Part shown: one piece after another, positions 52,175 through 61,171 of the stretch
How the letters are laid out: the number at the start of each line of letters is the position of its first letter
How positions within the stretch are numbered: the stretch's first letter is position 1
NCBI GenBank assembly: GCA_913057945.1
Contig: CAJXOF010000003.1
Span: forward strand, 124,001-188,000
Direction of reading: 5' to 3'
From: an uncultured Hyphomonadaceae bacterium
Lineage (GTDB): Bacteria > Pseudomonadota > Alphaproteobacteria > Caulobacterales > Hyphomonadaceae
Length of the DNA stretch: 64,000 bases
Translations under genes and position numbers: made by a program
The notes under the pieces: model-generated
Seen by the model: the letters and a program-made list of their open reading frames with translations, nothing else
Databases searched by the model: none
What the model was told of the DNA's origin: nothing

Positions 52175-54472
52175 ATGGGTCGGAATAAAAAGGTCGATTT
52201 GAAGTATAGGGTCGCATGTGCGGCAATGGGTTTTGCTCTGCTCCACGGTGGGAGTGCGCTGGCCGATGACGCCGACGGCGATGGCGATGATATTCGCAAT
52301 ATGAATCAAATCACCGTCTACGGAGAAAAGCGAGAGACTACACTCCAGGATGCGCCAATCGCACTCAGCGCAATCACAGGTGACATTCTCGACCAGGCCG
52401 GAATTACAGATCCCAGCCAGCTGAATGGGTATGTTCCCGGCCTCATGATCACCAAGAGTGGAGGATCGGAGCGCATCGTGACCATACGGGGTGTTGGGCA
52501 GCAGACGCCTGAGAACTTCGCGACCATTCCGGGCGTCTCATTTCATGTTGATGGGGCGTTTCTGCCGAACTCGATCGCGCTCAATATGGGCTTCTTTGAC
52601 GTCGACCGGATCGAAGTCCTGAGGGGCCCGCAAGGGACGGTGTTCGGCCAGAGCTCCACGGGAGGCTCGATCAATATCATCACCAACCAGCCGACCCTTG
52701 ATGAATACAAAGGCACCTTCAAGGCGACGCTTGGAGACTACAATTATGTGCAGGGGTTCGCTTCCTACAACGTGCCGATAGGTGAAACCGCGGCTATTCG
52801 CGGGTCAATTCAGCAGACGTCTCACGATGGATACGCGACCGCGACGAGTATCGACGGCGGCTATGAGCTCGATGATTCTGACAATGAGCACTATCGCATC
52901 GCAGGCCTGTGGGAGCCCACGGACAAGCTTTCAACCACGTTGTCGTATACGCTCTATAATGACAAGCATAATGGTGGGGCCCTGAAGAACATCAATGACC
53001 CCAATCCGGATATCCGGGAGCTGACCCAAGATTATCCTGCGAAGTTCAAACTGCGCTCTGAACTCGCCACCCTGAATGTATCCTACGAATTGCCGTTTGC
53101 GACATTCAAATCCGTGACGAGTTACCAGGACATGACGCACGGGCAGTCATTCGATGCCGATCGCCTGGATCTTGAGACCTATGGCGGATATGATCATGTT
53201 GCGACATGGGGGACCGACGCGGAAACCTTCATGGAAGAGTTGACGATCAGCTCTCTTCCGGATGCTCCCTTCGACTGGATCACAGGCGTGTTTTATTCAA
53301 ATACGGACTCTGCCCAGTACGTGGTCGAATATCGGGAATTGGGTGTGACATCCATTCCCGGACTTCCCATCCTGCCCAAGGATACGCTGCCATCCGAAAG
53401 CCCGGCCAATCTGGCCTATGAAAATATCTCGACCGTGAACCGGGAATCTGTGGCGCCGTTCTTCCAAGCCACCATCCCGGTCACGACAAACCTGAATGCT
53501 ACGATTGGTGCCCGCTATAATGACGACAAGTATGAGGGCGAAGGTGCCTCCTACTATGCGACGCCCACCCAGAGCACGTTTGATACCCAGACATGGACAG
53601 GGAAAGTCGGGCTGGATTATGACGTATCCGAAGACTCCATGCTCTATGCGAGCTGGTCTCGTGGGTACAAGCCTGGGGGTCTGAATGGCGGCTCCTCAGG
53701 AGCCTTGACGGTGTCCACCACATATGACGAAGAAATTGTGGAAGCCATCGAATTCGGGTCAAAGAATACCTTTCTCGACGGCCGGGCAACCTTGAATGCT
53801 TCTGTCTTCTTCAACCAGTATGAAAACATGCAATTCATCGAAGAGGATCCGATTCCGTATTCGGGCGGAATTGGAAATATTCCGGAGGCGGAGACGTATG
53901 GTCTGGAACTCGAAGGCAGCTACCTGGCCTTTGATGACCAGTTGCTGCTAGGCGGAAATATGGCCCTGCTGGACGGGGAAGTGACAGCCGACTACGAGGC
54001 ATTGGACCGCCGTCTGGCAGATCTGGCATCTGCTGCAGCCGAAGCGACCGGGACGATCTATCCATGGACATATGACTGGTTCCTCGCGCGCCAATCCGCT
54101 GCGGTGCAGGTAAACGGCAATACACCTCCTAACCTGGCCGATCTTACCTATAATTTGTACGCGGCCTGGTTCCAGCCAATCGGCGATCATGGGGAACTGA
54201 CGTCACGGATCGAAAATGTGTATGTGGGTGACTATGAGGCCCGTATATTCAATACGGACGGGGCAGACGACGTGCCATCCTACAGCCTCTGGAATGCATA
54301 CTTCCAGTACAAGCCGACAGATGGTCCATGGTTTGTGTCTGCGTCCATCACGAACATCGGTGACGAAGAAGGCATTTCCGGCCGGTTCGTAGATCCGTAT
54401 TCCAGCGGAACGGTCAGTAACGAATATGTGCCACCGCGCCAACTGCTGGTCACATTCGGTTTCGAATTCTGA
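52175..54472 (+). CDS. TonB-dependent receptor
   Basis: The 765-residue outer-membrane receptor has a signal peptide ending in GSALAD, a plug domain (MNQITVYGEKRETTLQDAPI, RIVTIRGVGQQ, VDRIEVLRGPQGTVFGQSS) and a barrel ending in LLVTFGFEF. I place the start at ATG 52175, after GAGGG, because it gives a clean signal peptide; the frame is open back to 52049. It is followed after 38 bases by a TauD-type enzyme. It is the only outer-membrane uptake gene in the 31-55 kb locus and is probably its receptor. Confidence 0.91.
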   Translation: MGRNKKVDLKYRVACAAMGFALLHGGSALADDADGDGDDIRNMNQITVYGEKRETTLQDAPIALSAITGDILDQAGITDPSQLNGYVPGLMITKSGGSERIVTIRGVGQQTPENFATIPGVSFHVDGAFLPNSIALNMGFFDVDRIEVLRGPQGTVFGQSSTGGSINIITNQPTLDEYKGTFKATLGDYNYVQGFASYNVPIGETAAIRGSIQQTSHDGYATATSIDGGYELDDSDNEHYRIAGLWEPTDKLSTTLSYTLYNDKHNGGALKNINDPNPDIRELTQDYPAKFKLRSELATLNVSYELPFATFKSVTSYQDMTHGQSFDADRLDLETYGGYDHVATWGTDAETFMEELTISSLPDAPFDWITGVFYSNTDSAQYVVEYRELGVTSIPGLPILPKDTLPSESPANLAYENISTVNRESVAPFFQATIPVTTNLNATIGARYNDDKYEGEGASYYATPTQSTFDTQTWTGKVGLDYDVSEDSMLYASWSRGYKPGGLNGGSSGALTVSTTYDEEIVEAIEFGSKNTFLDGRATLNASVFFNQYENMQFIEEDPIPYSGGIGNIPEAETYGLELEGSYLAFDDQLLLGGNMALLDGEVTADYEALDRRLADLASAAAEATGTIYPWTYDWFLARQSAAVQVNGNTPPNLADLTYNLYAAWFQPIGDHGELTSRIENVYVGDYEARIFNTDGADDVPSYSLWNAYFQYKPTDGPWFVSASITNIGDEEGISGRFVDPYSSGTVSNEYVPPRQLLVTFGFEF

Positions 54473-54510
54473 TCTCGAAATTGCGACGAGCAAAATGAAA
54501 GGTATCCGAA

Positions 54511-55356
54511 GTGCCAGACTTTGACAGTGACAAGGAGTATAACAGCTTCACTGCGAAACGGGTTACGCCGTATCTCGGGGCCGAGCTTGAGGGGCTGGAC
54601 GTCACCCAGCCCCTCTCGTCCGGCCAGGCCGATGAATTGCGAGATGCGCTGGCGCGGTTCCAGGTTCTTTTCTTCCGGGATCAACCTATCGGCCATGAGG
54701 CTCACAAGGATCTTGGCCAGCTATTCGGTCCCTTGGCGATCCACTCCGCCGTAGCGGGGATCGAGGGTCACCCGGAGATTGTCGCCATTCACGCAGATGC
54801 TGATTCGAAATATGTTGCCGGGGAGAGTTGGCATTCCGATCTGAGTGCCGATGAGGAGCCTCCGCTTGGCAGCATCCTCTACCTGCATACAGTCCCCCCC
54901 ACTGGTGGGGACACCATGTTTTCGAGTATGTGCAAGGCCTATGATGCCTTGTCGGATCGCATGAAGACCTACCTTGAGGGGTTGGAGGCGGTTCATGATG
55001 CCAATCCCGTTTACCATGCTCTGTTCAAGGATTATGACAAGAGGTACCCTGTGGCGACCCATCCGGTCATTCGGACGCATCCTGTGAGCGGAAAGAAATG
55101 CATATTCGTGAATTCGTCCTATACGACGCGAATTGAAGGCCTTTCCGGCGAAGAGAGCGATGCGATCCTGAAATTCCTGTTCGACCATGTCAAAAACCCC
55201 AACTTCCAGGTTCGGTTTCAGTGGAAACCTCATTCAATGGCGTTCTGGGATAACCGTGCGGTTCAGCATTTGGCCGTGTGGGATTATTTTCCAGAAGTCC
55301 GGTCAGGATACCGAGTGACAATTGCTGGGGACAAGCCATTCAGTGGCGCCCTTTAG
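54511..55356 (+). CDS. TauD/TfdA-type dioxygenase (taurine dioxygenase-like)
   Basis: The 281-residue protein is a typical TauD: PYLGAELEGLDVTQPL at the start, the iron motif H108-S-D110 in ESWHSDLSADEEPPLGS, and a final histidine and arginine in DNRAVQHLAVWDYFPEVRSGYRVT. Members use Fe(II) and 2-oxoglutarate to release sulfite from sulfonates or to hydroxylate other substrates. The start is GTG 54511. It follows a TonB receptor, so a sulfonate, sulfate ester or similar ligand may enter here. No sulfonate-specific transporter is near. Confidence 0.9.
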   Translation: MPDFDSDKEYNSFTAKRVTPYLGAELEGLDVTQPLSSGQADELRDALARFQVLFFRDQPIGHEAHKDLGQLFGPLAIHSAVAGIEGHPEIVAIHADADSKYVAGESWHSDLSADEEPPLGSILYLHTVPPTGGDTMFSSMCKAYDALSDRMKTYLEGLEAVHDANPVYHALFKDYDKRYPVATHPVIRTHPVSGKKCIFVNSSYTTRIEGLSGEESDAILKFLFDHVKNPNFQVRFQWKPHSMAFWDNRAVQHLAVWDYFPEVRSGYRVTIAGDKPFSGAL

Positions 55357-55429
55357 GCAATTGACTATGAGGGGGCGCTCCTGTCGTTTTACATCAGGGG
55401 ATGGCCAGTCGCTATTCAAGACCTGCTGA

Positions 55430-56614
55430 CTATTTCCGCTTTACTGACTGGTGGCCCAGCCTCTGGGCAGGGATCGACATGGTGACGGCGAAGCCAATGG
55501 GATCAACAGCGCCATAGCTCATCTCTACGTCCTTGCCGTATGTGGAAATGAGGCGCTGTTTCACGTTCAAGAGTCCAATACCTTGCGGCTCGTCAACGGC
55601 TCCGTCCGGCCCCGGCATTTGACCGGATCCGTCATCCTGTACTTTCAGGAGGAGGCGGTCCTCGACCAGTCTGGCTTCCAGGCTAATTCTCGTGGGTTTC
55701 ACGTTCCGGCTGACGGCAAACTTGACGCTGTTTTCGAAGAGCGGCTGTAACAGCAAGCTGGGGATAGCCATGACGCGCGCTGCCTCATCGACGTCGAAAG
55801 AAATATGCAGGCGGTCTCCAAAGCGTACCGTCTCAATGCCGAGATAGAGTTCGAGGGTTTCGAGCTCATCGTCCAGCGTGTGCTGGACTTCATTCGAATG
55901 ATCCAGTGTCACCCGCAGATAGTTGCCGATACGAGCCAGCATATCCGTCGCGCCATTCGTATCGCCTTTGCGGACAAGCGAGGAAACAGAGTTCAATGCA
56001 TTGAACAAGAAGTGCGGATTGAGTTGGTATTTCAGCATGCGCAGTTGTGTGTCGCGGAAAAGTTTTTCAGCTTCGAGGCGTTTCAGCGTTTCCCGCTGGG
56101 CAACTTCCTTTGCTCGCAGGGCCGTGTTCTGTGCGTCCACCGCCAATTGGTGTTCCACGATCCAATGTCGGTAATATTTTAGCGCGTGATAACAGAAGGC
56201 CCAGGCTCCGAAGACGATGACGGAGGCAAACATCCAGCCGCCCCAGTCTGACAACGGAATAATTTCTCCGGTCAGCCACATGAAGGAATATACCCTGAGA
56301 AGCGTCCAGGACAGCGAGGCGACCAGTACGGCGGCGCCATTGATCAGAACGCGAGGCAGGAGAGAAATATTCCATGTGCCTGAAGCCACCCATCTGAGCG
56401 GGTGGCTGACAAAGACCCCCAATACCGACTGGAGAATTGTGTGGAGGATGGGAGTCAGCTGGCCAGGATTGTACCAGACGGTCAGACTGAGGTAGCTGAG
56501 CAGCGCCATCGCTGACCAGCCTGTGGTCTGAAACAGCCAGTACTGCCGCGCGTCCGGCTGCATGCCCTTGCCCAGCGTCTTGAATATGGAGGATGGAGTA
56601 TCAATTGCAGTCAT
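55430..56614 (-). CDS. LytS/YehU-type sensor histidine kinase
   Basis: The roughly 394-residue protein has four predicted membrane segments in its first 160 residues, then a coiled linker, the His_kinase domain with the phospho-accepting histidine in YQLNPHFLFNALNSV, and an HATPase domain (SLLLQPLFENSVKFAV, GIGLLNVKQRL). It signals to the LytTR response regulator encoded divergently next to it. I use ATG 56614; an in-frame TTG at 56650 is also possible. It lacks a large external sensor domain, so it probably senses a membrane-level signal. Confidence 0.88.
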   Translation of the reverse strand: MTAIDTPSSIFKTLGKGMQPDARQYWLFQTTGWSAMALLSYLSLTVWYNPGQLTPILHTILQSVLGVFVSHPLRWVASGTWNISLLPRVLINGAAVLVASLSWTLLRVYSFMWLTGEIIPLSDWGGWMFASVIVFGAWAFCYHALKYYRHWIVEHQLAVDAQNTALRAKEVAQRETLKRLEAEKLFRDTQLRMLKYQLNPHFLFNALNSVSSLVRKGDTNGATDMLARIGNYLRVTLDHSNEVQHTLDDELETLELYLGIETVRFGDRLHISFDVDEAARVMAIPSLLLQPLFENSVKFAVSRNVKPTRISLEARLVEDRLLLKVQDDGSGQMPGPDGAVDEPQGIGLLNVKQRLISTYGKDVEMSYGAVDPIGFAVTMSIPAQRLGHQSVKRK

Positions 56615-56712
56615 GAAACCATGTGACAGCGAAAATTGGTTCCAGATCAACCATATGATTGCTTATTGGCGAGAATTATTTGGCCGCTCATGCGAGAGGA
56701 AACTCAAATCAG

Positions 56713-57462
56713 ATGCTCAGAACCATAGTTTGCGATGACGAAGCCCCCGCGCTGGAATTGATCGAAGGAATGTTGCGCGATACGGGAGAGGTCGCCATCG
56801 AAGGCGCGTATCTCTCGGTCATGGATGCAATCGAGCGCATCAATGCCGGGGGGATCGATCTGGCAGTTCTGGATGTCGAGATGCCGATACTGACAGGTGT
56901 GGAAGCTTCGGAGCAGATCACGGTTGATCCAAAGCCGCTCATTGTGTTTGCAACTGCCCATCCGGAATATGCGGTCGAGGCGTTCGGTCTCGACGCCATC
57001 GACTATGTTCTGAAGCCATTCGACAGGCATCGCATCGCCAAAGCGGTAGAGAAAGCGATCCGCTTTCGTCAATTGATCGAGCAGAGTGAGCAGGAAGTTC
57101 AGGGTGAGGGGGACGATAATCGGGCGGACCCGCCGGCAATGTTGAGAATCAAGGATTCTGGCCGGTACTACTTCATGCCTCATCACGACGTATTGTGGAT
57201 TGAAGCCGCCGGCGACTATTCGCTTTTGCACACGCAAGACAAGGAAGCGGCTATACGGCGCACGATCAAATCCCTGGAGACGGATCTGCCAGCCGACCGT
57301 TTCGTGCGTGTACATCGCTCATCAATCGTCTCGATTGAGCACGTCCGAGAAATCCGGATGCTTCACAAGGGCGAGGCCCAGATACTCCTCACAGATGGCA
57401 CTGTCGTACGCACGAGCCGCAGTTATCGTGACGTAATCCAGAAACTTATAGACGATCTGTAA
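56713..57462 (+). CDS. LytTR family response regulator
   Basis: The 249-residue protein has an N-terminal receiver with acceptor aspartate 54 (DLAVLDVEMPILTG) and a conserved lysine in DYVLKPFDRHR, a charged linker and a C-terminal LytTR DNA-binding domain (DVLWIEAAGDYSLLHT, RFVRVHRSSIVSIEHV). It pairs with the divergent LytS-type kinase. The start at 56713 lacks the upstream extension that lies in the shared promoter region. It may control the beta-glucan genes that follow after 141 bases, but this is from position only. Confidence 0.9.
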   Translation: MLRTIVCDDEAPALELIEGMLRDTGEVAIEGAYLSVMDAIERINAGGIDLAVLDVEMPILTGVEASEQITVDPKPLIVFATAHPEYAVEAFGLDAIDYVLKPFDRHRIAKAVEKAIRFRQLIEQSEQEVQGEGDDNRADPPAMLRIKDSGRYYFMPHHDVLWIEAAGDYSLLHTQDKEAAIRRTIKSLETDLPADRFVRVHRSSIVSIEHVREIRMLHKGEAQILLTDGTVVRTSRSYRDVIQKLIDDL

Positions 57463-57603
57463 TTCCCCGGCCTGAAATGAGTATCCCTCCCGTTCGTCGC
57501 ATGGATGGGACGGTCCAGCGCAATCTGTCTTGCTCCAGGACAGAGGTTCGCTCGACAATGAGCCAAAAGAGCTTTTAGCGGCTGGTTTATTGGGAGGATT
57601 AAG

Positions 57604-59868
57604 GTGAGTGCAGTTCTACGCTTACTGTGTGCGGCGACGCTGATCGGGTCGATTGCAAATGCAGGTGCGGCAATGGCCGAAGAGCCGACCGCGATAGAGG
57701 CGCGTGTGGAGAGCCTTCTGGGGCAAATGACGCTCGAAGAGAAAATTGGCCAACTCACCCAATTGTCGAATGTCGGTGATACGACCGGGCCATTGCCAGA
57801 CGATGAAACGCGACGCCGCAACATGGAGTTGGTGAAGGCGGGCACCATCGGGTCAATGCTGAACGTTGTCGGCGTCGAGGAAGTCCGGATCGTCCAGGAC
57901 TATGCCGTCAACAATTCGAGACTCGGTATTCCGCTTATCTTCGGGTTCGATGTCGTGCATGGACACAAGACCAGCTTTCCGATCCCCTTGGGTGAGGCCG
58001 CAAGCTGGGACCTTGAGTTGATTGAAGAAAGCGCACGTATCGCGGCGACCGAGGCGGCCGCTCAGGGGCTGAACTGGACGTTTGCGCCCATGGCGGATAT
58101 CTCCCGCGACCCTCGCTGGGGCCGTGTGATGGAGGGGGCAGGAGAAGACCCCTATCTCGGCGCAGAGATCGCTGTGGCCCGGGTCCGAGGGTTTCAGGGG
58201 AACGATCTGTCTCGCCCCGACACCATCGCTGCCACAGTCAAGCATTTCGCGGGCTACGGATTTTCAGAATCGGGCCGTGACTACAATACGGTCGACTTCA
58301 GTTCCACGACGCTTTTCAATGTCGTGCTTCCGCCGTTTCGCGCAGCCGTAAAGCGCGCCAATGCACGCACAGTGATGAATGCATTCAATATCGTGAACGG
58401 CATACCTGCCACCGGCAACACCTTCCTGCAGAGAGAGATTCTCAAAGGCGAGTGGGGGTTCGATGGCTTTGTCGTGTCTGACTGGGCCTCGGGGCTCGAA
58501 ATGATCAATCATGGCTTTGCGGCAGACGAGCGCGAGGCTGCGCGCTTGGCGATACAGGCAGGCTCTGACATGGACATGGAAAGCTCCATCTATCCGGACC
58601 ACCTGCAGGATTTGGTTGAGAGCGGTGAGGTTCCGCCTGCGTTGATCGACGACGCCGTTCGGAGAATCCTTAGGGTCAAGTACGAGCTGGGCTTGTTCGA
58701 CGACCCCTATCGCTACTTGGATGAGAGCCGTGAGACGGCTGTGCTTCTCTCGCCCGAAAACCTTGCAACAGCGCGCAAGATTGCGGAGCGCTCGATTGTG
58801 CTGCTCAAGAATGACGACCACCTGCTTCCTTTGAAAAACGGCGAGAAGGTCGCCTTGATCGGCGCGCTGGCGGCTGACAAGGATTCTCCTATCGGCAACT
58901 GGCGTGCAATGAGCGAATCGGATTCAGCGGTTTCCGTAGTGGACGCCTTTGAGGCGGCTGACATCAGTTTCACCTATGCAGAAGGCGCCGTCCTGGAGAT
59001 TGGCAATGCCGGTTTTCCTGATCCGGTAGTGGTGAATACCGAAGACCGGAGTGGGTTTTCCGAAGCCGTGGCGGCGGCCCGCGGCGCCGACAAGGTCGTC
59101 ATCGTGCTCGGGGAAGATGCCCGCCAGTCCGGCGAGGGACGGAGCCGTACGCGCCTCGGATTTCCCGGTGTCCAGCAAGAGCTTCTTGAAGCGGTGACTC
59201 AGGCAAACCCCAACACGATCCTGGTGGTCATGAGTGGCCGGCCGCTCGTGCTTAGCTGGGCGGATGAGAATGTGGCAAGCATTGTTCAGGCCTGGCACCT
59301 CGGTAGCGAGAGCGGCCATGCGCTCACCAATGTCCTGACCGGAAAGTACAATCCCAGCGGCAAGCTGCCGATGAGCTTTCCGCGATCAGTCGGGCAGGTG
59401 CCGGTTTACTACAATCACTTCAACACAGGTCGTCCCGACGAGATACCGGATGTCTTCTGGTCGCATTTTACTGATGAGAAGAATACGCCCCTGTACCCAT
59501 TCGGACACGGACTGAGCTATACCAGCTTTGCCTATTCCGACCTTGCGGCGGTGTCGGAGGGTGATACCTGTAGCGTCGAGGTGACGGTTGCCAATACCGG
59601 CAAGGTCGCAGGCGAGGAGGTGGTGCAACTCTATATCCGCGACCGGGCGGCGAGTGTTGTGCGGCCGGTCCGCGAACTGAAAGGCTTTCGGAAGATCCTG
59701 CTGCAGCCGGGCGAGCGCAAAGCTTTGCGCTTCCGTCTGGGGCCTGACGAGCTGGGCTTCTACAATGGAGACGGTGAGTTTCTGGTGGAGCCGGGCATGT
59801 TTGATGTATTCGTCGGCGGCGTGTCTACCGCAGAACTGTCCACCCCGTTTTCCTACGAACCGCGCTGA
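57604..59868 (+). CDS. bglX: Beta-glucosidase, GH3 family (BglX-like)
   Basis: The 754-residue enzyme has a signal peptide ending near AAMAEE, an N-terminal GH3 barrel with the nucleophile aspartate 293 in GFVVSDWASGLEM, a C-terminal GH3 alpha/beta domain (VVIVLGEDARQSGEGRSR) and a fibronectin-III-like tail ending in VFVGGVSTAELSTPF. It would act in the periplasm to release glucose from beta-linked oligosaccharides. The GTG start is preceded by GGGAGG. It precedes a GH16 enzyme and a TonB receptor, a typical laminarin-type utilization set. Confidence 0.93.
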   Translation: MSAVLRLLCAATLIGSIANAGAAMAEEPTAIEARVESLLGQMTLEEKIGQLTQLSNVGDTTGPLPDDETRRRNMELVKAGTIGSMLNVVGVEEVRIVQDYAVNNSRLGIPLIFGFDVVHGHKTSFPIPLGEAASWDLELIEESARIAATEAAAQGLNWTFAPMADISRDPRWGRVMEGAGEDPYLGAEIAVARVRGFQGNDLSRPDTIAATVKHFAGYGFSESGRDYNTVDFSSTTLFNVVLPPFRAAVKRANARTVMNAFNIVNGIPATGNTFLQREILKGEWGFDGFVVSDWASGLEMINHGFAADEREAARLAIQAGSDMDMESSIYPDHLQDLVESGEVPPALIDDAVRRILRVKYELGLFDDPYRYLDESRETAVLLSPENLATARKIAERSIVLLKNDDHLLPLKNGEKVALIGALAADKDSPIGNWRAMSESDSAVSVVDAFEAADISFTYAEGAVLEIGNAGFPDPVVVNTEDRSGFSEAVAAARGADKVVIVLGEDARQSGEGRSRTRLGFPGVQQELLEAVTQANPNTILVVMSGRPLVLSWADENVASIVQAWHLGSESGHALTNVLTGKYNPSGKLPMSFPRSVGQVPVYYNHFNTGRPDEIPDVFWSHFTDEKNTPLYPFGHGLSYTSFAYSDLAAVSEGDTCSVEVTVANTGKVAGEEVVQLYIRDRAASVVRPVRELKGFRKILLQPGERKALRFRLGPDELGFYNGDGEFLVEPGMFDVFVGGVSTAELSTPFSYEPR

Positions 59869-59899
59869 GTGTGACAGCGCAGTAAATCCTCTCTGGAAC

Positions 59900-59979
59900 C
59901 GGTTTCACTTGCCGCGAATGGTCCTGCCATTCGCGGCGATTTCTTGAGTCGCCGCCTTCTGCAGAAGGCGATGAAACCG
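59900..59979 (+). repeat. Multi-stem palindromic element between GH3 and GH16 genes
   Basis: An outer stem CGGTTTCA (59900-59907) with TGAAACCG (59972-59979) encloses two hairpins: CCGCGAATGG (59912-59921) with CCATTCGCGG (59927-59936), and the perfect 18-base palindrome CGCCTTCTGCAGAAGGCG (59953-59970). The first inner hairpin is followed by ATTTCTT, so it may terminate transcription after the GH3 gene. The whole could fold as a three-way junction or cruciform, like REP-type extragenic elements. Confidence 0.6.
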
Positions 59980-60083
59980 TTTTACTTTCCCAACTGCCGC
60001 ACGGCGTGTCCAATTCGCCGCAAGCGCATTGTGCGGTGAACGCGCCCTGCGCATTTTTGATGAAAGGGAAGAAACAGACCCGA

Positions 60084-61118
60084 ATGGGGCGTTATATGCG
60101 ACTATTGGCAGTGGGCGGACCTCTGAGCTTCGCGGCATTCTTGCTTGCAGCCTGCGTAAGTGCAGGTCCGCATGCTGATGTCGCTACTTACGCTCCCGAA
60201 ACGACGCCTGAATGGTCAACCGTCTGGTTCGACGATTTTGACGGCGCCGCTTTGGATCGGACCAAATGGATTCCCGAAGAATCCTGCTGGGGCGGCGGTA
60301 ACAACGAGCGGCAGTGCTATACAGGGCGGCCTGAGAACATCCAGGTTTCTGGTGGTGTCCTGCGATTGATTGCCCTGAAGGAAGACTTCAAAGGGCCGCT
60401 CCTGGCCGATCAGCATGGCGGCGACCAGACAACAAAAGCCTATACATCTGGCAAGGTCCGTACACGCGGGCTGGCGGACTGGACGTATGGCCGCTTCTCG
60501 GCCCGTCTCAAATTGCCAGATGGACAGGGCACATGGCCTGCCTTCTGGATGATGCCCTCTAGCAGCACATACGGCCGGTGGCCGCTGTCTGGTGAGATCG
60601 ACATCATGGAAGCGGTCAACCTTGGCACGCCGTGCGAAGACTGCGTTGGCGGTAAGGAAAACCGAACCTCCGGCGCCGCGCATTTCGGCGACGTTGCACC
60701 TGACAATACCTATCTGTTCCTGAAAACGGATCCGACCACTCCGGAGAGCCCTGCAGATCAGTGGCGCACCTACTCGCTGGAGTGGGCTGACGGTCAGATG
60801 CAGTGGCTCGTGGATGGCAAGGTTTTCATGCGGCTAACCAGTAAGGATTGGTACACGGCGGCCCCGAACGCCGCCGACCGGCCCAGTGCCCCGTTCGACC
60901 AGCCATTTTTCCTTATGCTGAATTTGGCTGTGGGCGGAAATTTACCGGAGAAATCGAACGGGATGGGCTTCGACTTGAAGTCGTTCCCGGCGGAGCTACT
61001 GGTCGACTGGGTTCGCGTCGAGCAATGCCAAGGCGATGAGACGTCAGGTCGCGCATGTCTCGACACACAGAAGTGGAATGGCAAGCCACAGGGGCCTTGG
61101 GAGACACAGGCGCGTTGA
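60084..61118 (+). CDS. GH16 family glycosyl hydrolase, lipoprotein (laminarinase-like)
   Basis: The 344-residue protein has a signal peptide with a lipobox (FLLAAC), so it is probably anchored in the outer membrane. Its jelly-roll catalytic domain shows the GH16 motif GEIDIMEAVN with E171, D173 and E176, and TWPAFWMMPSSS, SLEWADGQMQWLVDG and LMLNLAVGGNLP. GH16 enzymes with this pattern cut beta-1,3 or mixed beta-1,3/1,4 glucans such as laminarin. Several ATG codons precede the lipobox; 60084 gives the best signal peptide length. Neighbours are the GH3 enzyme and a TonB receptor. Confidence 0.92.
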   Translation: MGRYMRLLAVGGPLSFAAFLLAACVSAGPHADVATYAPETTPEWSTVWFDDFDGAALDRTKWIPEESCWGGGNNERQCYTGRPENIQVSGGVLRLIALKEDFKGPLLADQHGGDQTTKAYTSGKVRTRGLADWTYGRFSARLKLPDGQGTWPAFWMMPSSSTYGRWPLSGEIDIMEAVNLGTPCEDCVGGKENRTSGAAHFGDVAPDNTYLFLKTDPTTPESPADQWRTYSLEWADGQMQWLVDGKVFMRLTSKDWYTAAPNAADRPSAPFDQPFFLMLNLAVGGNLPEKSNGMGFDLKSFPAELLVDWVRVEQCQGDETSGRACLDTQKWNGKPQGPWETQAR

Positions 61119-61171
61119 AGCGGGCCGTTCGAGCCTGATTAAAAAAAAAGAGTTCATTGGGAGGAAATGAA

